Source: an uncultured Draconibacterium sp. (lineage in GTDB: Bacteria; Bacteroidota; Bacteroidia; Bacteroidales; Prolixibacteraceae). From it: a DNA stretch of 64,000 bases. How positions within the stretch are numbered: position 1 is the first letter of the stretch; the number at the start of each line of letters is the position of its first letter. The notes under the pieces were generated by a model that was given only the letters and a program-made list of their open reading frames with translations, did not search any database and was not told where the DNA came from. The position numbers and the translations under genes were made by a program. The stretch spans positions 1,715,001-1,779,000 of the forward strand of contig NZ_OY776414.1 in NCBI RefSeq assembly GCF_963675585.1, written 5' to 3'. Positions 34,109 to 42,252 of the stretch are shown here, piece after piece.

Positions 34109-34269
34109 AATTATGATTGTTGAATTATAAGAGAGACTTTACCGAGAACAAAATTCGCTGACACATGTAACAAGTTGATTTTAAGCGCATAAGAAAATAC
34201 AAAATCGTCCTTTACTGGGCACAAAAAAACAAAAGGCAACAATCTAAATTCGTGATTGTTGTTTTTTTT
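34109..34269 (+). ncRNA. Candidate intergenic small RNA
   Basis: A ~160-nt unit lies between a good -7 box (34095-34102) and an intrinsic terminator (34237-34269). The only plus-strand start near the 5' end gives a five-residue peptide (MIVEL), so the unit looks non-coding. It stands alone between the xylan operon and the sugar catabolism operon, in the non-coding part of the locus. It could be a trans-acting regulator of the cluster, as intergenic sRNAs are in Bacteroides, or an unrelated RNA. I do not recognise it as 6S RNA, tmRNA or another standard RNA. Transcription is not proven by sequence. Confidence 0.5.
34237..34269 (+). terminator. Intrinsic terminator of the candidate small RNA
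   Basis: CAACAATC (34237-34244) pairs perfectly with GATTGTTG (34254-34261) over a 9-nt loop. Eight T residues follow directly, a textbook rho-independent signal on the plus strand. Confidence 0.8.
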
Positions 34270-34372
34270 GTTTTTTAACTTACATAAAAACTCTATTTCC
34301 AAAAAACTTCGGCTCACCCGTAAAATCAGGTGGATTTGAACATTTATATATCAAAAGTACACGGGCACACTA

Positions 34373-34770
34373 AAAGTCAATTTGACCTTTAGTCGATTTT
34401 AAAATTGCTGCCGCAGGCCTTCATCCCGATTCAATCGGGACGAAGCAGAAAAATCCAGGCTGCTTTTGATCCTTGCCTTCCGTTATCATAAAGGCCAAAA
34501 GAGGCCGATCCTCTGATCTGGGGATGGCAAACCAAAGACCTTATTCGAAGCTTCGGCCTCGTTCGGTGAGCCGGAAAACAAGTGGTGTCGGCGTTAAAAA
34601 ATTACTGCTGTTTGAGGAGGTACGACGAGTTTCAGGAATTTTAGCCGGCATCGCGTAGCTTTTCCGAGTGAAGCGGGCGCAGCCTTGGGTTTTCTGTCTA
34701 CTCTTTGGGCCAAACCAAAGAGTAGAATCGGCCTGATAAGGCAAAGGCGCATTATAATATCTATTGTTGC
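34373..34770. repeat. GC-richer, hairpin-bearing non-coding element (possible dispersed repeat)
   Basis: Base composition rises sharply relative to both flanks. The stretch contains a hairpin at 34419-34445 (TCCCGAT / ATCGGGA with outer CTTC / GAAG) and another at 34698-34725 (CTACTCTTTGG / CCAAAGAGTAG, 6-nt loop). Short ORFs on both strands have odd composition and no motif. Elements with such paired CTTTGG hairpins recur in many Bacteroidota intergenic regions, so I suspect a multi-copy element, but only one copy is in this window. Confidence 0.4.
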
Positions 34771-34946
34771 AGGATTATACAAACTTCGAAAAATTACTCC
34801 ACCTGAAATTTCATGTGATCCAAAACTTCACTTTTGTCAATTTTTTGAGGTGAATATTTCTAATATTTAGCTTTTGGGGTTCAAAACCAACTATGAATCA
34901 TCGTTTTATCGAATGAATTAAAATAAACAAGTATTTACAGTACATA

Positions 34947-34970
34947 CCCGGGAGTGAAAACACTCCCGGG
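34947..34970 (-). terminator. Strong hairpin downstream of the sugar catabolism operon
   Basis: CCCGGGAGTG and CACTCCCGGG form a perfect 10-bp stem with an AAAA/TTTT loop. It lies 70 bp past the stop of the polyol dehydrogenase gene, where the minus operon should end. There is no T-run right after the stem, so it may act as a terminator or as a 3' end protector. Confidence 0.55.
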
Positions 34971-35040
34971 AATCCTGCATTCAACACAGGTATCAAACCA
35001 ACAAAACCTTGAGATAATATCAATACCAATTTAAAAACAA

Positions 35041-36222
35041 TCACTTCTCTTTTGAAGATTCCTTAACTATTGAATCCATAATTTCTTTTGTATCAAGCAT
35101 TAGAACATTTTTTATGGTATTTTCGAGCCCATTATTATTGAGAAATCTCGTGAAATCTTCATCACTGGCTGATCGTTGCCCCTGTTCATCTTTTGCATCG
35201 AAACAAAAACCAAATGCGAATACCATCATGATATAATCAACCGGCAAACCTGAACGCAAACCATCCAACATCGGGCTTATAATCCTATCATTATTACTTA
35301 ATTTACGCTTTAAATCACACCCAACTCTATAAATGGAATCTTTCAGTGCCTTATTTTCAAATCTTGAAATAAGGTCGTAAACATGATTGTATAAATCATC
35401 TTTGGTAAAAACTCCTGGATATTTTTCAGCCAGTATATCAGCACTTTGTTTCATCGCTTTTAGCGCAAACGACTTAACTGCCGGGTTTGACAAAGCTTCA
35501 TAAATGTATTTCTGCTCTGATTGATAAACGTGGCCGGCATAAACAACTGCCGCATGTCCAAAGTTGTGGATGTACGATTTTCGGTCAACCCAGGCTTTAA
35601 TATTTTCTTTTGGCGCTAATCCATCAATCTCAGGAATTGGATTCTTGAATGCTTTTTTATCCAGAATCAAAGTATTATAAGGTTCAGCATAAACCAATAA
35701 AGGGTCCTTTTGCGTATCCGACTCAGACATTATGGGTACCATTTTTCCGATACTTGTTTCAACCAATCCCACCCAATCCTTAAGTGGAAAATTATTTTCA
35801 ACATGCTGAGATAATTCATTAAAAATGAACTCGTCGGCATTTCGCATATTTTCTGCAATGATAATATCCAATGGTTTTGAAGCCAATTTGTATCGCTCAA
35901 GGATGGATTTCGCTATAATTGGAATTATTGCAGTTAATCCACGCTGGCCAACAGAAACCGCTGCAATATCACACGAAACTAACTCCGAAACAACCTTTTC
36001 TTTTTGAGTTCCCAATACTCCCCTAACATTCTGAACAAGTATTGTCTGATCTGGTGTGTTGCTTTTAATCACAACTTTATACTTCTTTTTCGCGTTGAGC
36101 TCGTTTATCACGTTTTCATCAATATCGATAAAAACAACTTCGTACCCGGCCTGCGCAAACAGTTGCCCGATAAACGACCTCCCAATCTTCCCTGCTCCAA
36201 ATAAAACTAACTTCTTCACCAC
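35041..36222 (-). CDS. Polyol-specific long-chain dehydrogenase, mannitol-1-phosphate 5-dehydrogenase-like
   Basis: 393 residues, no signal peptide, so cytoplasmic. The N-terminal Rossmann fold has FGAGKIGRSFIGQLF (~8-22). The signature K-x4-N-x2-H of long-chain polyol dehydrogenases is present as Lys215, Asn220 and His223 (KSYIHNFGH). Family members interconvert a polyol or polyol phosphate and a ketose with NAD(P). The closest named enzyme is MtlD, but the setting beside an isomerase, a kinase and an aldolase leaves the substrate open. The start is a GTG whose G is the last base of the TAG stop of the preceding gene, which suggests translational coupling. A second GTG follows at once. It is the last gene of the operon. 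Confidence 0.85.
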   Translation of the reverse strand: MVKKLVLFGAGKIGRSFIGQLFAQAGYEVVFIDIDENVINELNAKKKYKVVIKSNTPDQTILVQNVRGVLGTQKEKVVSELVSCDIAAVSVGQRGLTAIIPIIAKSILERYKLASKPLDIIIAENMRNADEFIFNELSQHVENNFPLKDWVGLVETSIGKMVPIMSESDTQKDPLLVYAEPYNTLILDKKAFKNPIPEIDGLAPKENIKAWVDRKSYIHNFGHAAVVYAGHVYQSEQKYIYEALSNPAVKSFALKAMKQSADILAEKYPGVFTKDDLYNHVYDLISRFENKALKDSIYRVGCDLKRKLSNNDRIISPMLDGLRSGLPVDYIMMVFAFGFCFDAKDEQGQRSASDEDFTRFLNNNGLENTIKNVLMLDTKEIMDSIVKESSKEK

Positions 36223-37226
36223 TATACCTCTTCAATACTGATTACTACTTTATTTTTCAAAGACTCTTGCGGTTTCAGAAATGGCAAACTGCCTTCTTCG
36301 CGAAGCTGTTTCCTCGATTTTACAAATACATTAGCAGGCTCCAAGCCCAAAACATATTCGCCATGTCCCATCATTTTCCATTCGGCAAGAAATGGCAACT
36401 GGTTCACATTAAAACTTACATTTAATCGGATACCAAGTTCTTTATTCAACAAACTAGCCTGTGCCAGACCTTCCTGATTACCTTTCATTTTATGGAAAAA
36501 TACCTGTTCATCGTATTGCTCCTGAGGTTCTGTGAAATTCCGGAATTCATCCATTCCGGAAACAGCCGTTTCATCCCTTGCAAAGGTTTCCTGCGGATTA
36601 ATCTCCAATTCAGCTTTGTCAGAAAGCAGCGGGTAACCAAGATTAATGTGGTACAAAATCGTATAAGGAGAAGGTTTATTCCCAAAATTTGTAATGGTGT
36701 CTGTAATTTCAATCTCATTTTTACCAACAGTTGAAACAATCTCTCTTTCCAACCTCAGCTTGTTACCAAACAGGTATCCTTCCTCAACTATTCCTTTTAG
36801 TTTTATCTGATATTCATCACCAATCCATGATGAACAATCGGCAACCTGCCGGGCCGGAATTGTTGAATAACGTCCGTGCAGCCCCAGGGTTTCGCCATCA
36901 TCAACTGACGGAGGTCCCAAATGAGTCAGGCCACAAGTAGTTAACAGACCACCGCCAAATGTATGTAACCAACCAATTCCTTCCGGTTCGTAATAAGCCG
37001 GGTTGGTTTCACCATTACAGGTTAAATAGGCCAGGTTAGTTCCTTTGTATGAAGCCAAAGAAATATCCATACCTCTATCCGGCAAAACAGTATATTGAAG
37101 ACCATTCCCTGCATGAACATCAAACGCTCTCATTTTTCGGGCCCATCCATCTGTCAATTCATAATGACGCACGCTCCATAACTGATTGCTGTTACCTATA
37201 TATTTTAGTTTATCCTTTAAATTCAT
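36222..37226 (-). CDS. DUF4432 family protein (aldose 1-epimerase-like)
   Basis: 334 residues from the ATG at 37226 (MNLKDKLKYIG); a GTG at 37250 would add eight residues but overlaps the kinase gene. The protein has the mutarotase-like beta-sandwich of DUF4432, with VLPDRGMDISLASYKG, HTFGGGLLTTCGLTHLG and LHGRYS near residues 48-120, and a late FLAEWKMMGHGEYVLGLEP. It has no signal peptide. By homology it may speed alpha/beta interconversion of a sugar before the isomerase step. It lies 10 bp after the kinase and overlaps the dehydrogenase start by one base. Biochemical role of the family is not well settled. Confidence 0.82.
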   Translation of the reverse strand: MNLKDKLKYIGNSNQLWSVRHYELTDGWARKMRAFDVHAGNGLQYTVLPDRGMDISLASYKGTNLAYLTCNGETNPAYYEPEGIGWLHTFGGGLLTTCGLTHLGPPSVDDGETLGLHGRYSTIPARQVADCSSWIGDEYQIKLKGIVEEGYLFGNKLRLEREIVSTVGKNEIEITDTITNFGNKPSPYTILYHINLGYPLLSDKAELEINPQETFARDETAVSGMDEFRNFTEPQEQYDEQVFFHKMKGNQEGLAQASLLNKELGIRLNVSFNVNQLPFLAEWKMMGHGEYVLGLEPANVFVKSRKQLREEGSLPFLKPQESLKNKVVISIEEV

Positions 37227-37236
37227 AGTACCAAGA

Positions 37237-38739
37237 TTAGTTGTTAACACTCCAAAACTGTTTTAATGCCGGATACAAGTTTTTATAACTTTCAAATTTT
37301 TGCTCGTATGCTTCGGCTTTCACCGAATCAGGGTGAAAAACCTTGTCCGACTTGTTAAAAGATTTGATCAATTCTTTTACCGGGACACCGGTACTGGCAC
37401 TTTGGGCCAGTAAAGCAGCACCGTAACATCCTGCTTCTTCAACATTTCGTACGATAACTTTTTTGTTCAGAACATCAGCTTTTAACTGCGTCCAGGCATT
37501 ATTTTTTGTTCCACCGCCGGTTGCTACAAAAGTGTTCACACACATACCGGCTTCCTCCATCAATTGCAGATTGAGTTTCATCTCCATGGCAACACCTTCC
37601 AGTAGTGCTTTGGTAATTTCGCCTTTCGACGTATTATGTTGTAAGCCGACTATTGCCCCTTTTGCCTTTGTATCGAAATAAGGCGTTCCGGTAGCCGAAA
37701 AATATGGGAGAACTAATAATTTGGTTGGTTCATCGGGCATCTTTTCCAAAAGATAGGTATAAGCATTTCCATCTAAACTTTCAGCCTGTTGCCTTTCTTC
37801 GTATCCCAATTCATTTCTTACCCACTTTAATATATTTCCTCCTGTCAGGCTGTAGGCAACGGTTGTATAATTCCCTTCAACGGTATAATCATAACAACAC
37901 AGATTGTTTTTTCTTAATTGCTCTGAAAAAGCAGGTTTACTGAGAATGGGACAAAAGCATTCTACTGTTCCGGTTGCATACATACAAAAACCAGGTTCAA
38001 CAATTCCAGCTCCCAGTGCAGCAGCGGTTTGGTCGTGACCTCCGGAAACGACAGATACTTCGTTTTTAAAACCTAAATTTTTAGCAGTTGCCTTGTCAAT
38101 TTTGCCAACAACCTGACCTGAAGGAACAGGTTGGGCTAAACGCGATTTATCCAGGCCAAGTGCCGAAAGAATTTCCTCGCTCCATTCGTGTTTTATTACA
38201 TCAAACAACATTGTTCTTCCGGCCATTGACCAGCTTATATGAGGTCGAATCCCCAGTTTTAAATGCAATAAATCTTCAAAACACAAAAAATACCGGGCTT
38301 CTTCCCACACCTTTGGTTGGTTTTGTTTTACCCAAATAAGTTTAAATAATGTGTTAAGCGGATGCGGTGTATGTCCGGTTATGGAATACAACTTCTCTTC
38401 GCCAAAGGATTCGGTAAACTCCGGAATCAAATCAACCGCCCGCGAATCGGATGAAACCATCGCTTTCCCGATAATTTTGCCTTCCGCTCCAACAGGAGTA
38501 AAGGCTTCGCCCTGACTGGAAATCCCCATGGCAGCTACAGGTTCACTCACCTTTGAGTTAACCTCCTTAATCACCTCAAAACATTTAGTCAGAACATCTT
38601 CGGAATCAAGCTCTGCCCAATTCTCGAGCGGACGCAAAACCGTATATTCGCGATAGGAAGAAGCCAGTTCTCCCCCATCTTTATCGAATACAACAGCTTT
38701 GCATCCACTTGTGCCAATATCTATACCGATATAGTTCAC
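37237..38739 (-). CDS. FGGY-family sugar kinase (xylulokinase-like)
   Basis: 500 residues, the usual FGGY length, cytoplasmic. The N-terminal phosphate-1 loop is GIDIGTSGCKAVVFD (~5-19). GISSQGEAF (~72-80) lies in the sugar pocket and the catalytic base is Asp236 in GGHDQTAAALGAG. The ATP site has GGTKNNAWTQLKADVLN near 405-425. It would phosphorylate a ketose such as xylulose, ribulose or fuculose with ATP. Its place 5 bp after the FucI/AraA-like isomerase and upstream of no other kinase shows it acts on the isomerase product. Because a class II aldolase is also present, phosphorylation at C1 (fuculose- or ribulose-1-phosphate type) is as plausible as the C5 reaction of XylB. Confidence 0.88.
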   Translation of the reverse strand: MNYIGIDIGTSGCKAVVFDKDGGELASSYREYTVLRPLENWAELDSEDVLTKCFEVIKEVNSKVSEPVAAMGISSQGEAFTPVGAEGKIIGKAMVSSDSRAVDLIPEFTESFGEEKLYSITGHTPHPLNTLFKLIWVKQNQPKVWEEARYFLCFEDLLHLKLGIRPHISWSMAGRTMLFDVIKHEWSEEILSALGLDKSRLAQPVPSGQVVGKIDKATAKNLGFKNEVSVVSGGHDQTAAALGAGIVEPGFCMYATGTVECFCPILSKPAFSEQLRKNNLCCYDYTVEGNYTTVAYSLTGGNILKWVRNELGYEERQQAESLDGNAYTYLLEKMPDEPTKLLVLPYFSATGTPYFDTKAKGAIVGLQHNTSKGEITKALLEGVAMEMKLNLQLMEEAGMCVNTFVATGGGTKNNAWTQLKADVLNKKVIVRNVEEAGCYGAALLAQSASTGVPVKELIKSFNKSDKVFHPDSVKAEAYEQKFESYKNLYPALKQFWSVNN

Positions 38740-38744
38740 TTCAA

Positions 38745-40151
38745 CTAAATTTCAGTTATTTCATATCCCAGATAACGGGTAAAAGCCTCTCTAAGTGCTG
38801 CGGCAACATTTCCGGGAGCCACACTCACGTGATGACGGTAACCTGTGTAACCAATCTTATTCAGTTTTTCCTGAAGATTATCGATTTTAGCTACACCTCC
38901 ACAACCAAAAAATCCTTCCTGAATCGGTTCTCCCGTAAATTCGCCTTCACCAAAATAGAAGAACAATTTGCCGTCCTGCGTTTTGGAGCTGGCAAAAGTT
39001 ATCGGATTGGCAGCAATCCTTCCAACATTACAACCATAACCACAACCTGCCCCCAATGCTTTCGCAAACATAGGATGGTCGATAACTTCACCTTTGGCTT
39101 CCATTAATGTTTGTGGAACCGGACCGCAATGAAAAAGAATACACTTGTCCGGGTCATCGCCATAATTGTTGTTCCAGTCTAAACACGTGGTTGGTTTACC
39201 TGTGGCCAATTGAAGAGCATGCATACTTACGGCATTGCAAATATCCAGTTCGCAGGCGGCCGGGAAGCCTCTGTCGTTAATTTCGCTTAGCAGAACACAC
39301 GGAGCCACTCCAAATTCAATTTCCATTTCGAGCCAGCAACGAAGCGCCAATGCATCCAATTCGTATTCTTCAATAATGTCGTCGAGAACAACTCCAAAAC
39401 GAACCAAATTGTCAAATGACTTCTCAGGAACATTTTTAAAGTTGGTGTAGTTTTTTAATGTCTCCGCTTTGGCTTTTGCTTTTTCGGAATTGATATCCAG
39501 CTTTCTGACACGGCGGAAAACTTCCGACATATCCAAAACCTCAGTGGTAATTCCATATTTCTGAAGCGCCAATTCATCGTAACGAACGGTTTTAAAAGCT
39601 GTAGTTCGTGCACCAATTGCTCCTACCGTCATTTTGCGCATACCTTTTACTATACGGCAAACCATATCAAAAGTATTAATCTGCTCTTCAAAGGTTTTTG
39701 ATTTTGGATGAACGGTATGAGGAGCGATTGCGGTATATGGAAGCTGGTATTGGTAAAATACGTCCATTATTGAAAATTTACCACAAAAAGCATCTCTTCT
39801 TTGTTTGAAACCCATTTTATCCAACTCATCGGGATAAGCCAAAATAAAAATGGGAACACCTGCTTCCTCCAATGCAGAAATTGCACCGGTTTCGTCACCA
39901 AAGTTTGGCAAACAAAGGATTACTCCATCAAATTTCCCTTTATTTTCTTCTAAAAACTTAGCATAAAGTTTACCTTCCTGCGGGCTTTCAACCGCTCCGT
40001 ATCGGGTTAACTCAGCATCCATCATAATGCTGTTATATCCTAACTTATTTAAAACGTCTGTTAATTCTGTACGTGCCTCTGCAATTAACGATTCCGGGAA
40101 AAATCCTCTGTTCCCAAAATACAAGGCGAATGTTGATTTTCCTACTTGCAT
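38745..40151 (-). CDS. L-fucose/L-arabinose isomerase-superfamily protein
   Basis: 468 residues, no signal peptide. The N-terminal half has the FucI/AraA-like Rossmann domains (FALYFGNRGFFPESLI, GVILCLPNFGDETGAI). The middle has LEMEIEFGVAPCVLLSEIND (~290-310), holding the Glu and Asp expected as metal ligands, and the C-terminal domain has TCLDWNNNYG, LFHCGPVP and GYRHHVSVAPGN. These match the broad fucose-isomerase C-terminal family rather than canonical AraA or FucI (~500-590 residues), so the sugar is uncertain. It should convert an aldose to a ketose using a divalent metal. It lies between aldolase (44 bp) and kinase (5 bp). Confidence 0.85.
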   Translation of the reverse strand: MQVGKSTFALYFGNRGFFPESLIAEARTELTDVLNKLGYNSIMMDAELTRYGAVESPQEGKLYAKFLEENKGKFDGVILCLPNFGDETGAISALEEAGVPIFILAYPDELDKMGFKQRRDAFCGKFSIMDVFYQYQLPYTAIAPHTVHPKSKTFEEQINTFDMVCRIVKGMRKMTVGAIGARTTAFKTVRYDELALQKYGITTEVLDMSEVFRRVRKLDINSEKAKAKAETLKNYTNFKNVPEKSFDNLVRFGVVLDDIIEEYELDALALRCWLEMEIEFGVAPCVLLSEINDRGFPAACELDICNAVSMHALQLATGKPTTCLDWNNNYGDDPDKCILFHCGPVPQTLMEAKGEVIDHPMFAKALGAGCGYGCNVGRIAANPITFASSKTQDGKLFFYFGEGEFTGEPIQEGFFGCGGVAKIDNLQEKLNKIGYTGYRHHVSVAPGNVAAALREAFTRYLGYEITEI

Positions 40152-40195
40152 AATTTATTGATTTAGTATTTGAAATTTTATTGAATAAGTTTTGT

Positions 40196-41107
40196 CTATA
40201 AGTCTGAAATGCGCCTGGCAGTACCGGCAATCTCCAATTGGTTTTGAATGATATCGAGCATTTCGTCGTAAACTGCATTCTGTGCAGCTTTCAATGATTT
40301 GCCAATCATTCGCTCATAAGGTTGCCGGATTGCTGTTGCAATGTTGATTTTTGAAATACCGTTTTTGAATGATTCCATCAGGTACTCTTTGCGTATTCCG
40401 GTACCTCCATGCAAAACCAAAGGCTTATTAACGGTTTTGTTGATTAAATCTAAATGAGGAATTGACAAACGGGCTTCTTGCTTTTTCTCTTTTCTGGCTT
40501 CGGAAATTGCGCCATGAATATTACCAATTGCTACTGACAGCCAGTCAACTCCTGTTTCATCAACAAACCTTTTAGCATCATCTGGCGAAGTAAATCCTTT
40601 GGCCGATGCAAAGAGTTCTTCGTAAGGAGGCAATGGTCCCTCTTCATGTCCCATAACCGCTCCCAATTCTGCTTCAACAGGAATATTTGCCTGATGAGCC
40701 AAGTCAACAATCTCTTTGGTACACACGATATTTCCTTCGAGCGATAAACGCGAGCCATCAACCATTACTGAATTGTAGCCAAGTTCAATTGCCTCTGAAA
40801 TGTCTTTTACAAAATCGACCTGCATATTGTCTTCATCTATTACCGGAATATGGTCTAAGTGCAGGCGTGTGAAATTTTCATTTTTCAATTTTTGATATTC
40901 TTCAGAAATCGCTTTAATACTCCCCGATTCAAATTTCACCCACTCCAACCTGGCAACCATTATTAATCCGAAAGTTTCGGTATCAACCAAAGCTTTTACA
41001 ACTGGTTCCATCATTGGCAAATACGGAATATTGAAACCGGGAATAACGATTCCGTTTGACCATGCCAATTGCATAATATTGCTGCTATTCTTACTATCTG
41101 TTTGCAT
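40196..41107 (-). CDS. Class II (zinc-dependent) ketose-(bis)phosphate aldolase family protein
   Basis: 303 residues, cytoplasmic. The class II signature is intact: Asp85-His86 (LHLDHIP), His198 (IGNIHG) and His233 (LHGGTGI) supply the catalytic Asp and zinc ligands, and PVEAELGAV with a glutamate lies near 143-151. Family members split fructose- or tagatose-bisphosphate; in this operon, a ketose phosphate made by the isomerase and kinase is the likely substrate, giving DHAP and an aldehyde. It is the first gene of the operon, 38 bp downstream of a TATCTTTG promoter box and divergent from the AraC regulator. Alternative: a dedicated tagatose/fructose-bisphosphate aldolase serving galactose or hexose use. 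Confidence 0.86.
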   Translation of the reverse strand: MQTDSKNSSNIMQLAWSNGIVIPGFNIPYLPMMEPVVKALVDTETFGLIMVARLEWVKFESGSIKAISEEYQKLKNENFTRLHLDHIPVIDEDNMQVDFVKDISEAIELGYNSVMVDGSRLSLEGNIVCTKEIVDLAHQANIPVEAELGAVMGHEEGPLPPYEELFASAKGFTSPDDAKRFVDETGVDWLSVAIGNIHGAISEARKEKKQEARLSIPHLDLINKTVNKPLVLHGGTGIRKEYLMESFKNGISKINIATAIRQPYERMIGKSLKAAQNAVYDEMLDIIQNQLEIAGTARRISDL

Positions 41108-41144
41108 CTGTTTTAGTCCCTTTTAAAATTTGATTATTCGAATT

Positions 41145-41152
41145 CAAAGATA
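41145..41152 (-). promoter_or_regulatory. Bacteroidota -7 box (TATCTTTG) of the sugar catabolism operon
   Basis: Read on the minus strand the sequence is TATCTTTG, 38 bases before the aldolase start, giving a short leader of about 30 nt. The -33 box is weak, as expected for an activator-dependent promoter; the AraC gene diverges from the same 139-bp gap. Confidence 0.6.
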
Positions 41153-41246
41153 TTTTGGATGGAAACTCGAGTCTATCTGAATATTTGCCGATTTATGCAC
41201 TATATTTACATCATCACTAATCCTGGCTTTAAATACGGACAATAAA

Positions 41247-42107
41247 ATGCACATTACCTATGAAAAATTAGTAGTTGATGAAAACAGTTTATTTCATTTT
41301 CAGGAGTTTAAACAGAAGCGTTACACTTCGCCATTTCACATACATGATGAGTTTGAATTGATTCTTATAAACAGAAGCCATGGAAAACTCTATGTTGGAA
41401 ATCAGGTTACTAACTTTTCAGATGGGGATGTATTTCTGTTTGCTCCGGGAATTCCCCACTGCTTTTACAACACCAAGGATTATGAAAAGGCTGGACAATT
41501 GGCTCATGCCACTGTGGTACAGTTTAAATACGATTTTTTGGGAGCAGATTTTTTTAATAAAACCGAAGCCTACAAATTAAAAGAGTTAATCAGTTTAGCA
41601 GAATCCGGAATATTATTTACAAACCCTTCCGGGAGGATAATCAAGAGAATTAATGAATTGGGTAAAACAAACAACCTTCAAAAGTTAGGACACCTGTTGT
41701 TTATTTTAAGCGAAATGGCAAATACTAAAGATTATTCTCTGCTATCAACCGGGCCAATAATTCACAATATATCCGAATCAAAAAATATAAATGAGGTTAT
41801 TCAATACGTTGCCGAGAATTTTCAAAAAGAAATAAGCCTGGCTAAAGCTGCTGAAATTGCCCATATGCAAAAAGCAGCGTTTTGCCGGTATTTCAAAAGA
41901 AGAACCAAAAAGAAATTCATGGAATTTGTAAATGAAACACGTATTGCCCACGCTCAAAAGCTACTGACAGAAACAGATAAAAACATACTTGAAGTTGCGT
42001 ATGAGTGTGGTTATGAATCATCTTCGTATTTTTATCGCACATTCAAAAAATATCACAATGTTTCTCCAGTAAATTACAGAAAACAGATACAGAATAGATA
42101 CATATAG
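41247..42107 (+). CDS. AraC-family transcriptional regulator with cupin sensing domain
   Basis: 286 residues. Residues ~25-95 are a cupin-type ligand-binding domain (SPFHIHDEFELILINRSHG, FSDGDVFLFAPGIPHCF). Residues ~185-285 hold two helix-turn-helix motifs of the AraC/XylS family (ISLAKAAEIAHMQKAAFCRYF and ILEVAYECGYESSSYFYRTF). It is divergent from the aldolase-isomerase-kinase operon across 139 bp, so control of that operon by a sugar or sugar phosphate is the simplest reading. It is the only recognisable transcription factor in the window. The IS256 element lies 90 bp downstream. Confidence 0.92.
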   Translation: MHITYEKLVVDENSLFHFQEFKQKRYTSPFHIHDEFELILINRSHGKLYVGNQVTNFSDGDVFLFAPGIPHCFYNTKDYEKAGQLAHATVVQFKYDFLGADFFNKTEAYKLKELISLAESGILFTNPSGRIIKRINELGKTNNLQKLGHLLFILSEMANTKDYSLLSTGPIIHNISESKNINEVIQYVAENFQKEISLAKAAEIAHMQKAAFCRYFKRRTKKKFMEFVNETRIAHAQKLLTETDKNILEVAYECGYESSSYFYRTFKKYHNVSPVNYRKQIQNRYI

Positions 42108-42197
42108 ATTAAATGAAATAACAACTTTAACGCAAGCGAATCAGTATCAAATACAGGTAATTTCTGTATCGTTAATCGAACGAATCTCCCCAACGAA

Positions 42198-42221
42198 GAG
42201 ACTGTAAAATGAACTCTGTCT
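42198..42221 (+). repeat. Left terminal inverted repeat of the IS256 element
   Basis: GAGACTGTAAAATGAACTCT followed by GTCT. The inner part CTCTGTCT (42214-42221) recurs inverted as AGACAGAG at 42240-42247, just before the transposase ATG at 42253, so a hairpin can form in any read-through transcript. Confidence 0.85.
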
Positions 42222-42252
42222 AACAATATTAATTTTGTAAGACAGAGAAATT

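Noticed and set aside
34111-34317. 68-codon minus-strand ORF opposite the candidate small RNA
   Set aside because: It runs antisense through the terminator hairpin and T-run; its lysine/asparagine-rich start reflects poly-A/T sequence rather than a protein.
34473-34658. 61-codon ORF in the GC-richer element, and overlapping ORFs on the other strand
   Set aside because: Composition is unusual and no family is recognisable; short frames on both strands are expected in a GC-richer island.
37227-37250. GTG start for the DUF4432 protein overlapping the kinase stop
   Set aside because: Eight non-conserved residues would be added; the ATG at 37226, 10 bp after the kinase stop, is more likely.
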